This document shows positions 51,006 through 58,977 of a DNA stretch of 64,000 nt, one piece after another. A program made the translations under genes and the position numbers. The stretch's first letter is position 1. Each line of letters begins with the position of its first letter. The notes below the pieces were generated by a model that was not told where the DNA came from, made no database searches, and saw only the letters and a list, made by a program, of their open reading frames with translations. Source of the stretch: Luteimicrobium album (lineage in GTDB: Bacteria; Actinomycetota; Actinomycetes; Actinomycetales; Cellulomonadaceae). The DNA lies in contig NZ_BSUK01000001.1 in NCBI RefSeq assembly GCF_030161555.1, positions 2,232,001 to 2,296,000 of the forward strand. The letters are read 5' to 3'.

Positions 51006-52626
51006 CAATCCGAGAACCGCTCGAGCACCTCGCGGAAGTCTGGCGCCAGGTCTGGCGTCTCGACGTAGTGCGTCGAGGTGATCTTCTCGTTGGTGTGGCC
51101 GAGCTGGGCGGCGGCGCCCGCGAGGCCGTCGGCGCGCTCGATCGTCGTCGCGACCGTCTTGCGGAACGAGTGCGGCGTGATCCACGACCAGGACTTGTGC
51201 GTCGCGCGGAAGGTGCGCCACTGCCGCTCGACGGTCGTGACCTCGCGGAGGCCGTGCGTCGCCGACGGGAAGACCAGATTCCACTCGCCACCGTCGACCG
51301 CCTTCACGGACCGCTCGAGCAGGAGCGCGACGGCGAACGCGGGGAGCTGGAGCCGGCGGACCTTCTTGCCCTTCGTCGTGTCCTGGCGCGTGAGGCCCTC
51401 GCCCTTCACGCGGACCACGGTCCCGGTGATGGCGAGCGTCCCGGCGTCGAGGTCGACGTCGTCCCAGCGCAGCGCGAGCACCTCGCCGACGCGGGCGCCG
51501 GTCGCGAGCATGATGTCGACGAGCGCCGGTAGGTCTTGCGAGGGGGCCTTCTTGTCGACGCGGACCGCCTTCCGCAGCGCCTTCACCTCGTCGGCGGTGA
51601 GCGCGCGGACCTCGCGGGACTCGACCTTCGTCGTCGAGGTGTCGACCTCGCGCACCGGATTCGCCGGCAGGGCCTTGTCGCGGACCGCGAGTGCCAGCAT
51701 GCCCATGAGGCACGAGCGGCAGAGCTTGGCTGTCGCGGCGCCGGTCTCCTCGGTTGTCTTCGTCAGGAACTTCTCCACGGCACCCACGGTGGCCTCGCGG
51801 ACCAGGAGACCACCCATGCCGGGGACCACGTACTTGTCGACGACGTACCTGTAGCGGGCCTTCGTGTTGGTCGAGCGGTCTGAGCTCTCGATCTTCGTGC
51901 GCACCCAGTAGTCGGCGAGGTGCGAGATCCTCGTCGTCGGCGTGATGTCCGTGCCAGTGGTCGCGGCGCGGTCCTTGAGCGCGACCAGAAGCGCCCGCTC
52001 CGCCGCGGCGCCGGACTTCCCCAGGCCTCCACCTTCCTCGTGTAGCCGTCTTCGTCGCGGAAGCGCGCGCGGGCGACCCAGCGGCCGTCGGAGACCTCGG
52101 TGCGGGCGATGCGACCCCACGTGCCGATCGGGAGCGGCTTACGAGGCATCGCTGGAGGTCTGGCCAGGCTGGGGAATCCGGCCTCCGTGAGTGCTTGGCC
52201 CACATCTTCGAGGGTCTTCTGAGACTTCTCGAGCCCGCGGTCCGCGGCGCGAAGAAGTTCCTCGATCCTCTTCCGGTCCTCGAGAGCTTCGCGCCGGTCA
52301 CGCTGAGCCTCTTCGAGCATTCGTGTTGCGTCGCCAAGTTGTCGTGCGACGCGTGCAGCGAGGTCTGACTCGAGTGGCTCTCCGGCTCCCAAGAGTGCGC
52401 TGGGCGCGACATCCAGGACCTGTGCCAGTGCCACGAGGTCATCGACATCGACTCGACGTTCGCCCGCTTCGATTCGCCGGAGACCGAGAGGCGGGATCGG
52501 TCGCCCGAGCCCAGCTAGGCGACGAGATAGCTCGGCGAAGGACATCCCTCGCTGTTCGCGCATCCAGCCCACGGTGTTCCGAACGCGGTCGCCAGTGGGC
52601 CCGAGCTCGATTGCCTTTCCCGCCAT
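51005..52626 (-). CDS. int: Tyrosine integrase fused to an N-terminal XRE domain (apparent frameshift)
   Basis: About 540 residues as one reading frame after one correction. Residues 1-75: XRE helix-turn-helix (RVRNTVGWMREQRGMSFAELSRRL, LGLRRIEAGERRVDVDDLVALAQVL). About 85-150: coiled coil rich in Arg/Glu. From MPRKPLPIGTWGRI (about 162): AP2-like arm-binding start, SAM-like core-binding domain (LADYWV, YRYVVDKYVVPGMG), and the catalytic domain with ATGARVGEVLALRW (Arg), GLTRQDTTKGKK (Lys), WITPHSFRKTVAT (His-x-x-Arg), LGHTNEKITSTHYVE (His, Tyr). No stop separates the XRE part from the integrase; the internal ATG near 52150 has no ribosome site. One base is missing at the C4 run 52019-52022. 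If the fusion is real, one protein could repress and recombine. Confidence 0.82.
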
Positions 52627-52633
52627 GACCAGC

Positions 52634-52639
52634 AGCCTA
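52634..52639 (-). promoter_or_regulatory. Leaderless -10 of the XRE-integrase gene
   Basis: TAGGCT on the minus strand, 7 bases before ATG 52626. GATC-TTT-GATC (52645-52655 region) just upstream could be an operator. Confidence 0.4.
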
Positions 52640-52755
52640 CCGATGATCTTTGATCGCTTCCACGCTCAACGTTGCGCATTGACCCTCGATGGTGCATCCT
52701 TGATGTCAGACGCGATCAGCCATCGCGTTGAAGGGATCATAAATGGAGGTGCCTG

Positions 52756-52935
52756 ATGGCAGTCGCACTCTTGACGCCCGCCGACGTGGGCGAGCAGCTG
52801 GGCGTCCCGGTGAAGACCATCTATCGCTGGAGAACTCGCGGCTACGGCCCGCGCGCGATCCTCGTCGGCAAGCACCTGCGTTGGCGGCAGGACGACATCG
52901 ACTCCTGGATCGATGGCGTTCGGGAGTCTGCCTGA
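52756..52935 (+). CDS. Excisionase-like small HTH protein
   Basis: 59 residues, beginning MAVALLTPADVGEQLGVPV. The winged-helix/MerR-like pattern DVGEQLGVPVKTIYRWRTRG followed by GKHLRWRQDDIDSWID is the signature of HTH_17 excisionases and RDFs. It has a strong GGAGGT site at 52745-52750. It is divergent from the integrase gene, first in the rightward operon, and would steer recombination toward excision. The next gene starts one base after its stop. Confidence 0.85.
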   Translation: MAVALLTPADVGEQLGVPVKTIYRWRTRGYGPRAILVGKHLRWRQDDIDSWIDGVRESA

Positions 52936-52936
52936 C

Positions 52937-53620
52937 GTGGGCGGGAAGTCGCACGACACGAAGAAGCCGGAGCACCTGTTGCAGCAGGTCTCCGGCGTGG
53001 ATCACAACACCAACAGGAAGCAGGAGATCGTGACCAAGAACATCCTGACACAGGACGCTGACGTCGTCGCTCAGGCGGCGGAAGACCCTCGCGAGGCTTT
53101 CGCGCTGGGGTACGCGGCGGGGCGCACTGGGGTGAGGGACAAGCCGGTGCCCGCGACGTACGAGGCGAAGGCCGCGCTGATCGAGCGACTGAGGGCGACG
53201 TCGGGCCTGCCCGAGAATGCGATCGAGCACGCGCAAGACCTGCTCAGCAGCACGAGCCTGACGCTCGAGCAGGCGGAGGGGTTCGTGCGGCAGGTTGCGA
53301 CCGGGTGGCCTCGGATCCCGCGCCCGTTCACCGAGCCGCCCGCGTGGCTCGACGAGGTCGGCCCCTGGAAGCCGTCGTTGCACATCGACCACAACGTGTC
53401 CGGCTGGTCTCAGACCGGTGTCGCCCGCATCCAATACGACGAGGTTGCGATCAGCCTCGACTACTGGGAGGAGGTCCGAGATGACGGTGGGCATCGGATC
53501 GCGGTCGAGCTGAACGCGGACGAACTGACGATCAAGGAGCCGCTCGACCTACGGCTGCTCGCGGACGACCTGGTCTTCATCGCCGAGGTGTGGGAGAAGT
53601 CCCTGGAGGCGGACAAGTGA
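52937..53620 (+). CDS. Hypothetical element protein
   Basis: 227 residues from GTG 52937, which follows the excisionase stop by one base with GGGAG upstream. GTG 53030 and an overlapping ATG 52913 are alternatives. The N-terminal part is polar (DTKKPEHLLQQVSG), the middle helical (LIERLRATSGLPENAIEHAQDLLSS), and the C-terminal part beta-rich with YDEVAISLDYWEEVRDDGGHR and ELNADELTIKEPLDLRLLADDL. I do not recognise the family. It is coupled to the next gene by a GTGA overlap. Confidence 0.65.
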   Translation: MGGKSHDTKKPEHLLQQVSGVDHNTNRKQEIVTKNILTQDADVVAQAAEDPREAFALGYAAGRTGVRDKPVPATYEAKAALIERLRATSGLPENAIEHAQDLLSSTSLTLEQAEGFVRQVATGWPRIPRPFTEPPAWLDEVGPWKPSLHIDHNVSGWSQTGVARIQYDEVAISLDYWEEVRDDGGHRIAVELNADELTIKEPLDLRLLADDLVFIAEVWEKSLEADK

Positions 53621-53892
53621 CCCGCCGGCGGAGCTTCTCCGACCTGGACGCCCGCGGCGTCCCGGCGATCCGGCAAGTCCCGATCTTGAATATCCGTCAG
53701 GTGATGGTCGAGCGAGACGTGCAGATGATCCAGCTCTCGATCTCCGTGAGCCTCGGGCCGTCCGAGATCGAGGTCTACATGCTCGGCGAGAAGCCGTTCC
53801 CGTGGGAGCTGCTGGTCGACATCGCGCGCGCACTGGACGTCCCTGTGTCTCGGCTCGTCGAGGGTGCTGACGAGCTGGCGGGTGCGCGGTGA
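53617..53892 (+). CDS. Small HTH-like element protein
   Basis: 91 residues. GTG 53617 overlaps the previous stop (GTGA) and follows GGAGG. The C-terminal half, FPWELLVDIARALDVPVSRLVEGADE, looks like the second half of an XRE-type helix-turn-helix. The beta-rich first half (RQVMVERDVQMIQLSISVSLGPSEIEVYML) is unusual for XRE proteins. Possibly an accessory regulator; no firm call. Confidence 0.6.
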   Translation: MTRRRSFSDLDARGVPAIRQVPILNIRQVMVERDVQMIQLSISVSLGPSEIEVYMLGEKPFPWELLVDIARALDVPVSRLVEGADELAGAR

Positions 53893-53902
53893 GGGGGCAG
53901 GG

Positions 53903-54375
53903 GTGCAGAGCTTCTCCGGGACGCACGCGTACGACCCGGCCCACGTGGTCGACAGGTTCGAGCTTGCTGCCGGCGAGCCGCTGCTTGGCGGCGAGCTCGA
54001 GGCGGTACGGCGCTACGTGGACGGGATGTTCACGTTCGAGATCGAGACGGGCTCGTGCCCGCGGTGCGAGGGCCCGCTGGATGTCGAGACGGCCGCCGGG
54101 TCACGCGTGACGACCTGTCGGTGCGTGCCCATCTGCACCGAGTGCGGTCTCGACGAGGCCTTGGGCGAGATCGGGGAGTGGTCCTCGACTTCGTCGTGTG
54201 GCCGCTGGACCGAGACCCGATGCTCACGCGGCTGACGAAGGCGAAGGCATCCGCGGAGCCGGGCGTCATGAGCGGGTCGACCTTCATCACCGAATCCGGT
54301 GTGACGAGTGTGACCTTGCGGCCGCACCCGGGCGGCTGGGCCGAGTTCGGGCACGACGACGAGCGGACTCGGTGA
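53903..54375 (+). CDS. Zinc-ribbon element protein (apparent frameshift)
   Basis: About 158 residues after correction. GTG 53903 follows GAGGGGG; GTG 53882 is an alternative. The first frame gives AHVVDRFELAAGEPLLGGELEAVRRY, then cysteines CPRCEGPLDVE...TCRCVPICTEC, likely a zinc ribbon. It then breaks at EIGE; the next frame continues VVLDFVVWPLDRDPMLTRLTKAKASAEPG to the stop at 54375. One G restored in the G4 run 54173-54176 joins them. Function unknown; zinc-ribbon proteins are common in phage replication modules. Confidence 0.6.
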
Positions 54376-54437
54376 TGGCCGTGGACGAGATTGAGTTGGC
54401 CGCCTGAGCGGGCGGCGCGACGCGGAGGGGAGGTGCG

Positions 54438-55175
54438 ATGGGTAACCAGAACGTGAGGCTCGTGTACGGGACGTGGGGCGACCTGCCGCACCTCCCGTTC
54501 CGGGTGCTCGTCTACATGGCCCTGTTGGCCCTCGACGAGGCGAGCGACAAGAAGCCGGCACGGCGGTGCTGGGCGAGCCGCGAGCAGCTCGCCGTGAGCG
54601 TGCTGCCGCCACCCGATTCCCGTCGCGAGGGAGACGTCGAGACCGCGAAGAGGTCCGTCAAGAGGGCGATCACGAAGCTCGTCGAGGTCGGCGCGCTGGT
54701 CCGTGTGCAGCGAGGTGGGTATGCCGGGACGGCGGAGTTCGACCTGATCTTCGACCGCCGACAGGGGGCCGCTGAACGTACCCCTACGCACCCGGCGACC
54801 GACGCCTCGACGGCTTCTCCTAGGGGGCCGCTGAACGTACCCCTACAGGGGGCCGCTGAGGGTACCCCACAGGGGGCCACTCAGTGTCCCGATAGGGGGC
54901 CGCTGAGGGTACCCCCTACTACAAGTACTACAACTCCACTTCAAGCGAGGACGACAAATCAGGTTGCGTCCCAAGGTGACCAACAGACCGCGCGCGAGGC
55001 GATCCGCGATGAGGAATTGAAGGCCGCATCCACGTTCCTGAACACGCTCGAGGCCGGCTTCGCCGCGGCTCAAATGGAGCAGCTCGCGGTCTCGGAACCA
55101 TCCCTGTCCACGCGCGAGCTGGTTGTGACTCTCGCCGACCGACTCCGGGGGCGAAGGCCGCATGAACGACCTTGA
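54438..55175 (+). CDS. Probable replication initiator with internal iterons
   Basis: 245 residues, ATG 54438 behind GGAGGGGAGGTG. The N-terminal half is a winged-helix-like initiator domain (LPHLPFRVLVYMALLALDEASD, CWASREQLAVSVL, VKRAITKLVEVGALVRVQRGG). The middle, about residues 110-160, is low-complexity and encoded by five 23-26-bp DNA repeats. The C-terminal third is helical (REAIRDEELKAASTFLNTLEAGF). Initiators with iterons inside their own gene are known from lambda O and many phages and plasmids, and actinobacterial element proteins of this form are frequent. It should bind the repeats and open the adjacent AT-richer stretch. Initiator identity is inferred. Confidence 0.7.
   Translation: MGNQNVRLVYGTWGDLPHLPFRVLVYMALLALDEASDKKPARRCWASREQLAVSVLPPPDSRREGDVETAKRSVKRAITKLVEVGALVRVQRGGYAGTAEFDLIFDRRQGAAERTPTHPATDASTASPRGPLNVPLQGAAEGTPQGATQCPDRGPLRVPPTTSTTTPLQARTTNQVASQGDQQTAREAIRDEELKAASTFLNTLEAGFAAAQMEQLAVSEPSLSTRELVVTLADRLRGRRPHERP
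54763..54919. repeat. Five iteron-like repeats in the initiator gene
   Basis: Copies start at 54763, 54822, 54847, 54871 and 54894. Copies 1 and 2 are identical (AGGGGGCCGCTGAACGTACC, then CCTAC). Copies 2-5 are contiguous at 25, 24 and 23 bases. Each has AGGGGG at one end and usually CCCC(T) at the other, so each is itself a near-palindrome. Confidence 0.85.
54914..54962. other. AT-richer stretch next to the iterons (candidate unwinding site)
   Basis: Directly after the last iteron, about 50 bases containing TACTACAAGTACTACAACTC and GACGACAAATCAGG are clearly richer in A/T than the surroundings. Iterons plus an AT-rich flank is the layout of a theta-type origin. Confidence 0.5.
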
Positions 55176-55293
55176 CCCCTGCCTGTGTGGCCATGTCCGT
55201 CGAATCCACGGCCGGCGGCCGGGATGGGACCTGCCAGACCGGCGCTGCCGAGCACGCGGGTGCTCGTGCCACGACTTCCAGGAGGACACGTGA
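55162..55293 (+). CDS. Small Cys/His-rich protein
   Basis: 43 residues, too short for usual gene calls. It starts MNDLDPCLCGHVRRIHG and contains RRCRARGCSCHDF. The C-x-C-G-H-x3-H...C-x4-C-x-C pattern is a small zinc-binding knuckle repeated across actinophage genomes. ATG 55162 overlaps the initiator gene's 3' end, and its stop overlaps the next start (GTGA), so it is translated in the same chain. Confidence 0.65.
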   Translation: MNDLDPCLCGHVRRIHGRRPGWDLPDRRCRARGCSCHDFQEDT

Positions 55294-55433
55294 CGACGAC
55301 CACCGTCGAGCAGCTTCCCCACCGGGGCGGCTGTCGTCGACCTGGACCAACCCAGATCCCATCCCGGATGCGCGGATGGCACTTCCTGCGGTGCCCGGAC
55401 TGCGGCGCCGCCCAACTCCGGAGGACTGCATGA
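55290..55433 (+). CDS. Small zinc-ribbon protein
   Basis: 47 residues from GTG 55290 behind GGAGGAC, overlapping the previous gene by four bases and the next by four (ATGA). The C-terminal part RMRGWHFLRCPDCGAAQL has one CXXC, and a single earlier Cys, so it is a half ribbon that may dimerise. Unknown function. Confidence 0.6.
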   Translation: MTTTTVEQLPHRGGCRRPGPTQIPSRMRGWHFLRCPDCGAAQLRRTA

Positions 55434-56244
55434 CGACGACGAAGAAGACCACGCCCGACGAGCCGACGAAGATCGACTACGCACGAGTCCACCCGACGAT
55501 CGGGCAGATGTTCGAGGACCTTAAGACTCTCGGGCTCGAGATGCCAGATTCCGTGCGTGCTGCGGTGGCCGACTACCGAGAGGCGAACCGTCGGGCGCTC
55601 ACCCTCAGGGACGCCAGGCCGAGCCCCTCGGCTCCGACGCCATCCTCGGCAGCGACTACGCGAGCGTGCTGTCGACGCACGAGACGGAGACGGTCGCAGC
55701 GCAGGGCCGAAGCGTCCAGGCGCGACAGCTCGCCGAGAAGATCAGGCTCAGCGCTGAGCGGACCTACGGGGCTTCGCGCCCCGAGATCCGGGGCCTGCTC
55801 GAGGGATGGATGATCTCGAACTACGAGCTGCTGATCGAGGCCACCGAGCCTGCGAACGTCTACAAGGTCCATCCCGGCCAGCTGAACTACTCCGACGTGC
55901 GACGGAGGGCCTTCGAGCGCGCATCGGGCAGGCTGGTCGATCGCCCGCAGGATCTGTCGTGGTACAGCGACGAGTGGTTCACGCTCTTCGCGTTCACGCC
56001 GGACGCGTATCAGCGTCTCATCGACGCCACCGGCCCCGGTCTGAAGGCACCGAAGGGCACGTCGTTCTACGCGATCGCGCGACAGGTCGGCGGAGTGCCG
56101 CGCCTGGTCGCTTCAGCCCAGGAGGCACATGAAGCCGCCGACGCGGCCAGGAGCCGTGGGTACCACGACGACGCGAGCACCGACGTCGATCGGATTCTCG
56201 CGGAGGCACAAGCGAAGGGATGGGCGACTGTCGCGAACACCTGA
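55430..56244 (+). CDS. Hypothetical element protein (apparent frameshift)
   Basis: About 271 residues after correction. ATG 55430 has GGAGG upstream and overlaps the previous stop. The first frame gives IDYARVHPTIGQMFEDLKTLGLEMP and VAAVADYREANRRALTLR-like helices; the next frame continues SDYASVLSTHETETVAAQGRSVQARQLAEKIRLSAERTYG and RLVDRPQDLSWYSDEWFTLFAFTPDAYQRLI to 56244. One G restored at 55608-55610 joins them. Mostly helical, no motif I recognise. Its place between replication genes and the tape-measure gene suggests a phage middle-region gene. Confidence 0.55.
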
Positions 56245-56468
56245 CGCGGTGCCCACCGGGTGGCGGGGACTCCCCCGCCGCCCGGCCCTAACCGCCGGAT
56301 AGCAACTCGAATCCAGCGTGCGACCCTCCCTCGTTTTTTCGGGGGCCACAGAAGCTCCTGGAAGGCCTGCTGAGGGTCCGAACGGAGGGCAGCCCGCCCG
56401 GGCCAGGTCCGCAGGATCTGAGGCGCTCAGTCGCCAGGAGTCCATGTAACGAAAAAGGAGGTCAGTCA
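56245..56468. other. Non-coding gap before the tape-measure gene
   Basis: 224 bases with a strong GC hairpin near 56255-56285, a T6 run at 56334-56339 followed by CGGGGG, and the AAAAAGGAGGTCAGTCA ribosome site. The sharp change from replication genes to a lone tail gene here suggests that packaging and capsid genes were deleted at this point. Confidence 0.45.
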
Positions 56469-58964
56469 ATGGCCACAAGAACAGAGACCCTCAAGATCAA
56501 CCTCGACATCTCGGGTGTGCGCGCGAACGCGGCCGCTGCCAAGAAGTCCATCGAGGATGTCGTCAACAACAAGCTGCCGGCGTACGCGCAGAAGAACGCG
56601 GCCTCGTTGGCTGACGTGTCCAAGGCGGCGGCGATCATGGGCACCGCGCTCGCTGCGTCGGCTACGGTCGCGGTCAAGGCGTTCGCCGACTGGGACTCCA
56701 AGATGGCGCAGGTCAAGTCGCTCTCGCACGCGACCGCCTCGGAGATGACCCAGCTCAAGACCGCGACGATGGGCTTCGCCAAGCAGTTCGGGATCTCGGC
56801 GACCCAGGCCGCCGATGCGGAGATCGAGCTCGTCAAGGCCGGCGTGTCCGTGAAGGACATCATGGGCGGCGCGCTCAAGGGCGCCCTGACCCTGGCGTCT
56901 GCGGGGCAGATCGATGTGGCGCAGGCGACGGAGATCGCGTCGGCCGCGATGACGCAGTTCAAGTTGAAGGGTGCGGACGTCTCGCACGTGGCAGACCTCC
57001 TGGCCGCCGGTGCGGACAAGGCGCTGGGCGGGGTGGACCAGCTCGGGCAGGCGTTGTCGCAGTCGGGTCTGGTCGCAGCCCAGACGGGTCTGTCGATCGA
57101 GGAGACCACGGGCGCGCTCTCGGCGTTCGCTTCGGCTGGGCTGCTCGGCTCGGACGCGGGTACCAGCTTCAAGACGATGTTGCAGGCGCTGACTCCGAAC
57201 TCGAAGCAGGCCGCGGCCGCGATGAAGGACATCGGGCTCAAGGCGTATGACAGCCAGGGCAACTTCGTGGGCCTAACGACGGTGGCCGGGCAGCTGAAGA
57301 CCGGGCTGGACAAGCTCGCCCCAGCCCAGCAGAACGCGGCCTTGAAGACGATCTTCGGGTCGGACGCGGTCCGTGCCGCGAGCATCCTGTACCAGCAGGG
57401 CGCGAAGGGCGTGCAGCAGTGGATCGACACCGTCGATGACCAGGGGTTCGCCGCTGAGCAGGCCCGGGGCAAGCTGGACTCGTTGAACGGGGACATGGCG
57501 CGGTTCAAGGCGACGTTCCAGAACGCGTTGATCTCCACGGGCTCGTCGGCGAACTCACCGCTTCGGAGCCTGGTCAACGGGGCCACGGACGTCGTGGCCG
57601 CCCTGGACGCGTTGCCCCCGGCCGCGAAGACAGCGGCCCTGGGGATCGTCGGCGGGGGCGGGCTCGCGACCCTGGGCGTGGCGGGCCTGATCAAGATCGT
57701 GACCGCCGCAGCATCGGTGAAGACGTCGCTGGCGGCGTTGAACGTGTCGTTCAAGACCGCGGCGTTGGCGTCGGGGCAGATCGGTGCCCTGCTGACCGCT
57801 GGGGCTGCGGCGGTGGGGATCTGGACCCAGGAGACGGGCAAGGCGAAGGCGTCCACGGACGACTTCCGTCGGGCGTTGATCGACACGAACGGCGCGATCA
57901 CGGACGCGACGAGGTCCGCTGTCTTGGACAAGTTGTCCAGCGACCGTCAGTCGCTGTGGGAGCAGCTGACCGAGGGCGGGAACGGGGAGTCCGCGCTCGA
58001 GGCCGCGAAGAAGCTCGGGGTCGCCGCGGACACCGTCGTGGACGCGGCCCTGGAGTTGCCGGGCGCTTCGGAGCGGTACACCAAGGCGATGCAGGCGGCG
58101 TTGGCGGCGGGCAAGGGCTCGAACACCGACGCCGACGTTCTGAACGCGGTCCTCAAGCGCACCCAGGACGCGTTCGCGTCAGGGTCCAAGGGCGCCCAGC
58201 AGTACCTGGACGCGCAGAAGTCGATGGGCGCGCAGGTCGTGAACACCACCGGCGGCCTGAACACCTCCACCGACGCCCTCAAGCAGTATGCCGCCGCAGC
58301 AGCGTCGGGGACCGAGACGACCCAGGACTACGCCAGCGCGTTGTCGGACCTGGTCACTCAGATGACCAAGGCGTCCGGGCAGGCCTTGTCGATGCGAGAT
58401 GCGCAACGTCAGTTCCAGCAGTCGATCGACGACGCAGCGGACGCGGTCGCCAAGAACGGCCGCACCCTGGACACAGGCACCCAGAAGGGCCGCGACAACG
58501 CGGCCGCGCTCGACGCGATCGCGAAGGCCGGCCTGCAGGTCATCGACTCGATGAACACCCAGGGCGCCTCGCAGGTCGCCGTGCAGAAGAAGATGGCGTC
58601 AACCCGGCAGGCGTACATCGACGCCGCTGAGGCGATGGGCCTGTCGAAGGCCCAAGCGAAGAAGCTCGCCGACCAGATCGGCCTGATCCCCTCGAACGTG
58701 AAGGTCCAGGTCGACGCCGACACCCTCGACGCGCAGTCCAAGCTCGCCGAGCTTCGCCGCCAGATCGCCAACCCGGGCAAGTGGACCATCAACGCCGGCG
58801 TCAACACCGCGAACGCCTACGCCGCGATCCACCAGCTCCAGCACGACATGGGCCTGCTCAACGTCCCGGCAGCGATCGCGGCCCCGCGGCACGCCGACGG
58901 GGGCGCGTTGGTCGGACCTGCGAGAGCAACCAACGACCTGATCACCGACCTGCTCGACCACTGA
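56469..58964 (+). CDS. Phage tail tape-measure protein (TP901 type)
   Basis: 831 residues. The N-terminal TP901 core domain (about 40-360) shows FADWDSKMAQVKSLSHATASEM, TKQFGISATQAADAEIELVKAGV-like repeats, GQIDVAQATEIASAAMTQFKLKG and QALSQSGLVAAQTGLSIEETTGALSAFASAGLLGSDAGTSF, a classic pattern. A hydrophobic stretch follows at about 395-450 (AALGIVGGGGLATLGVAGLIKIV), then long coiled-coil-like Ala/Asp/Lys-rich helices to the end. In phages it sets tail length and helps DNA entry. ATG 56469 has an excellent GGAGG. It is short for the family, and no tail tube, chaperone or minor tail genes accompany it. Confidence 0.9.
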   Translation: MATRTETLKINLDISGVRANAAAAKKSIEDVVNNKLPAYAQKNAASLADVSKAAAIMGTALAASATVAVKAFADWDSKMAQVKSLSHATASEMTQLKTATMGFAKQFGISATQAADAEIELVKAGVSVKDIMGGALKGALTLASAGQIDVAQATEIASAAMTQFKLKGADVSHVADLLAAGADKALGGVDQLGQALSQSGLVAAQTGLSIEETTGALSAFASAGLLGSDAGTSFKTMLQALTPNSKQAAAAMKDIGLKAYDSQGNFVGLTTVAGQLKTGLDKLAPAQQNAALKTIFGSDAVRAASILYQQGAKGVQQWIDTVDDQGFAAEQARGKLDSLNGDMARFKATFQNALISTGSSANSPLRSLVNGATDVVAALDALPPAAKTAALGIVGGGGLATLGVAGLIKIVTAAASVKTSLAALNVSFKTAALASGQIGALLTAGAAAVGIWTQETGKAKASTDDFRRALIDTNGAITDATRSAVLDKLSSDRQSLWEQLTEGGNGESALEAAKKLGVAADTVVDAALELPGASERYTKAMQAALAAGKGSNTDADVLNAVLKRTQDAFASGSKGAQQYLDAQKSMGAQVVNTTGGLNTSTDALKQYAAAAASGTETTQDYASALSDLVTQMTKASGQALSMRDAQRQFQQSIDDAADAVAKNGRTLDTGTQKGRDNAAALDAIAKAGLQVIDSMNTQGASQVAVQKKMASTRQAYIDAAEAMGLSKAQAKKLADQIGLIPSNVKVQVDADTLDAQSKLAELRRQIANPGKWTINAGVNTANAYAAIHQLQHDMGLLNVPAAIAAPRHADGGALVGPARATNDLITDLLDH

Positions 58965-58977
58965 GGAGCTACCCACC

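Noticed and set aside
53889-54110. Arg-rich frame starting at 53889
   Set aside because: Composition (RARGARARW) is that of an off-frame reading; the alternative frame has zinc-ribbon cysteines and continues after one correction.
54763-54919. CRISPR array
   Set aside because: Repeats are contiguous without unique spacers, vary at their 3' ends and lie in a coding gene; no cas gene is near. Iterons fit better.
56245-56468. A terminase small-subunit remnant before the tape-measure gene
   Set aside because: One frame reads through 56330-56440 but gives no motif I can support.
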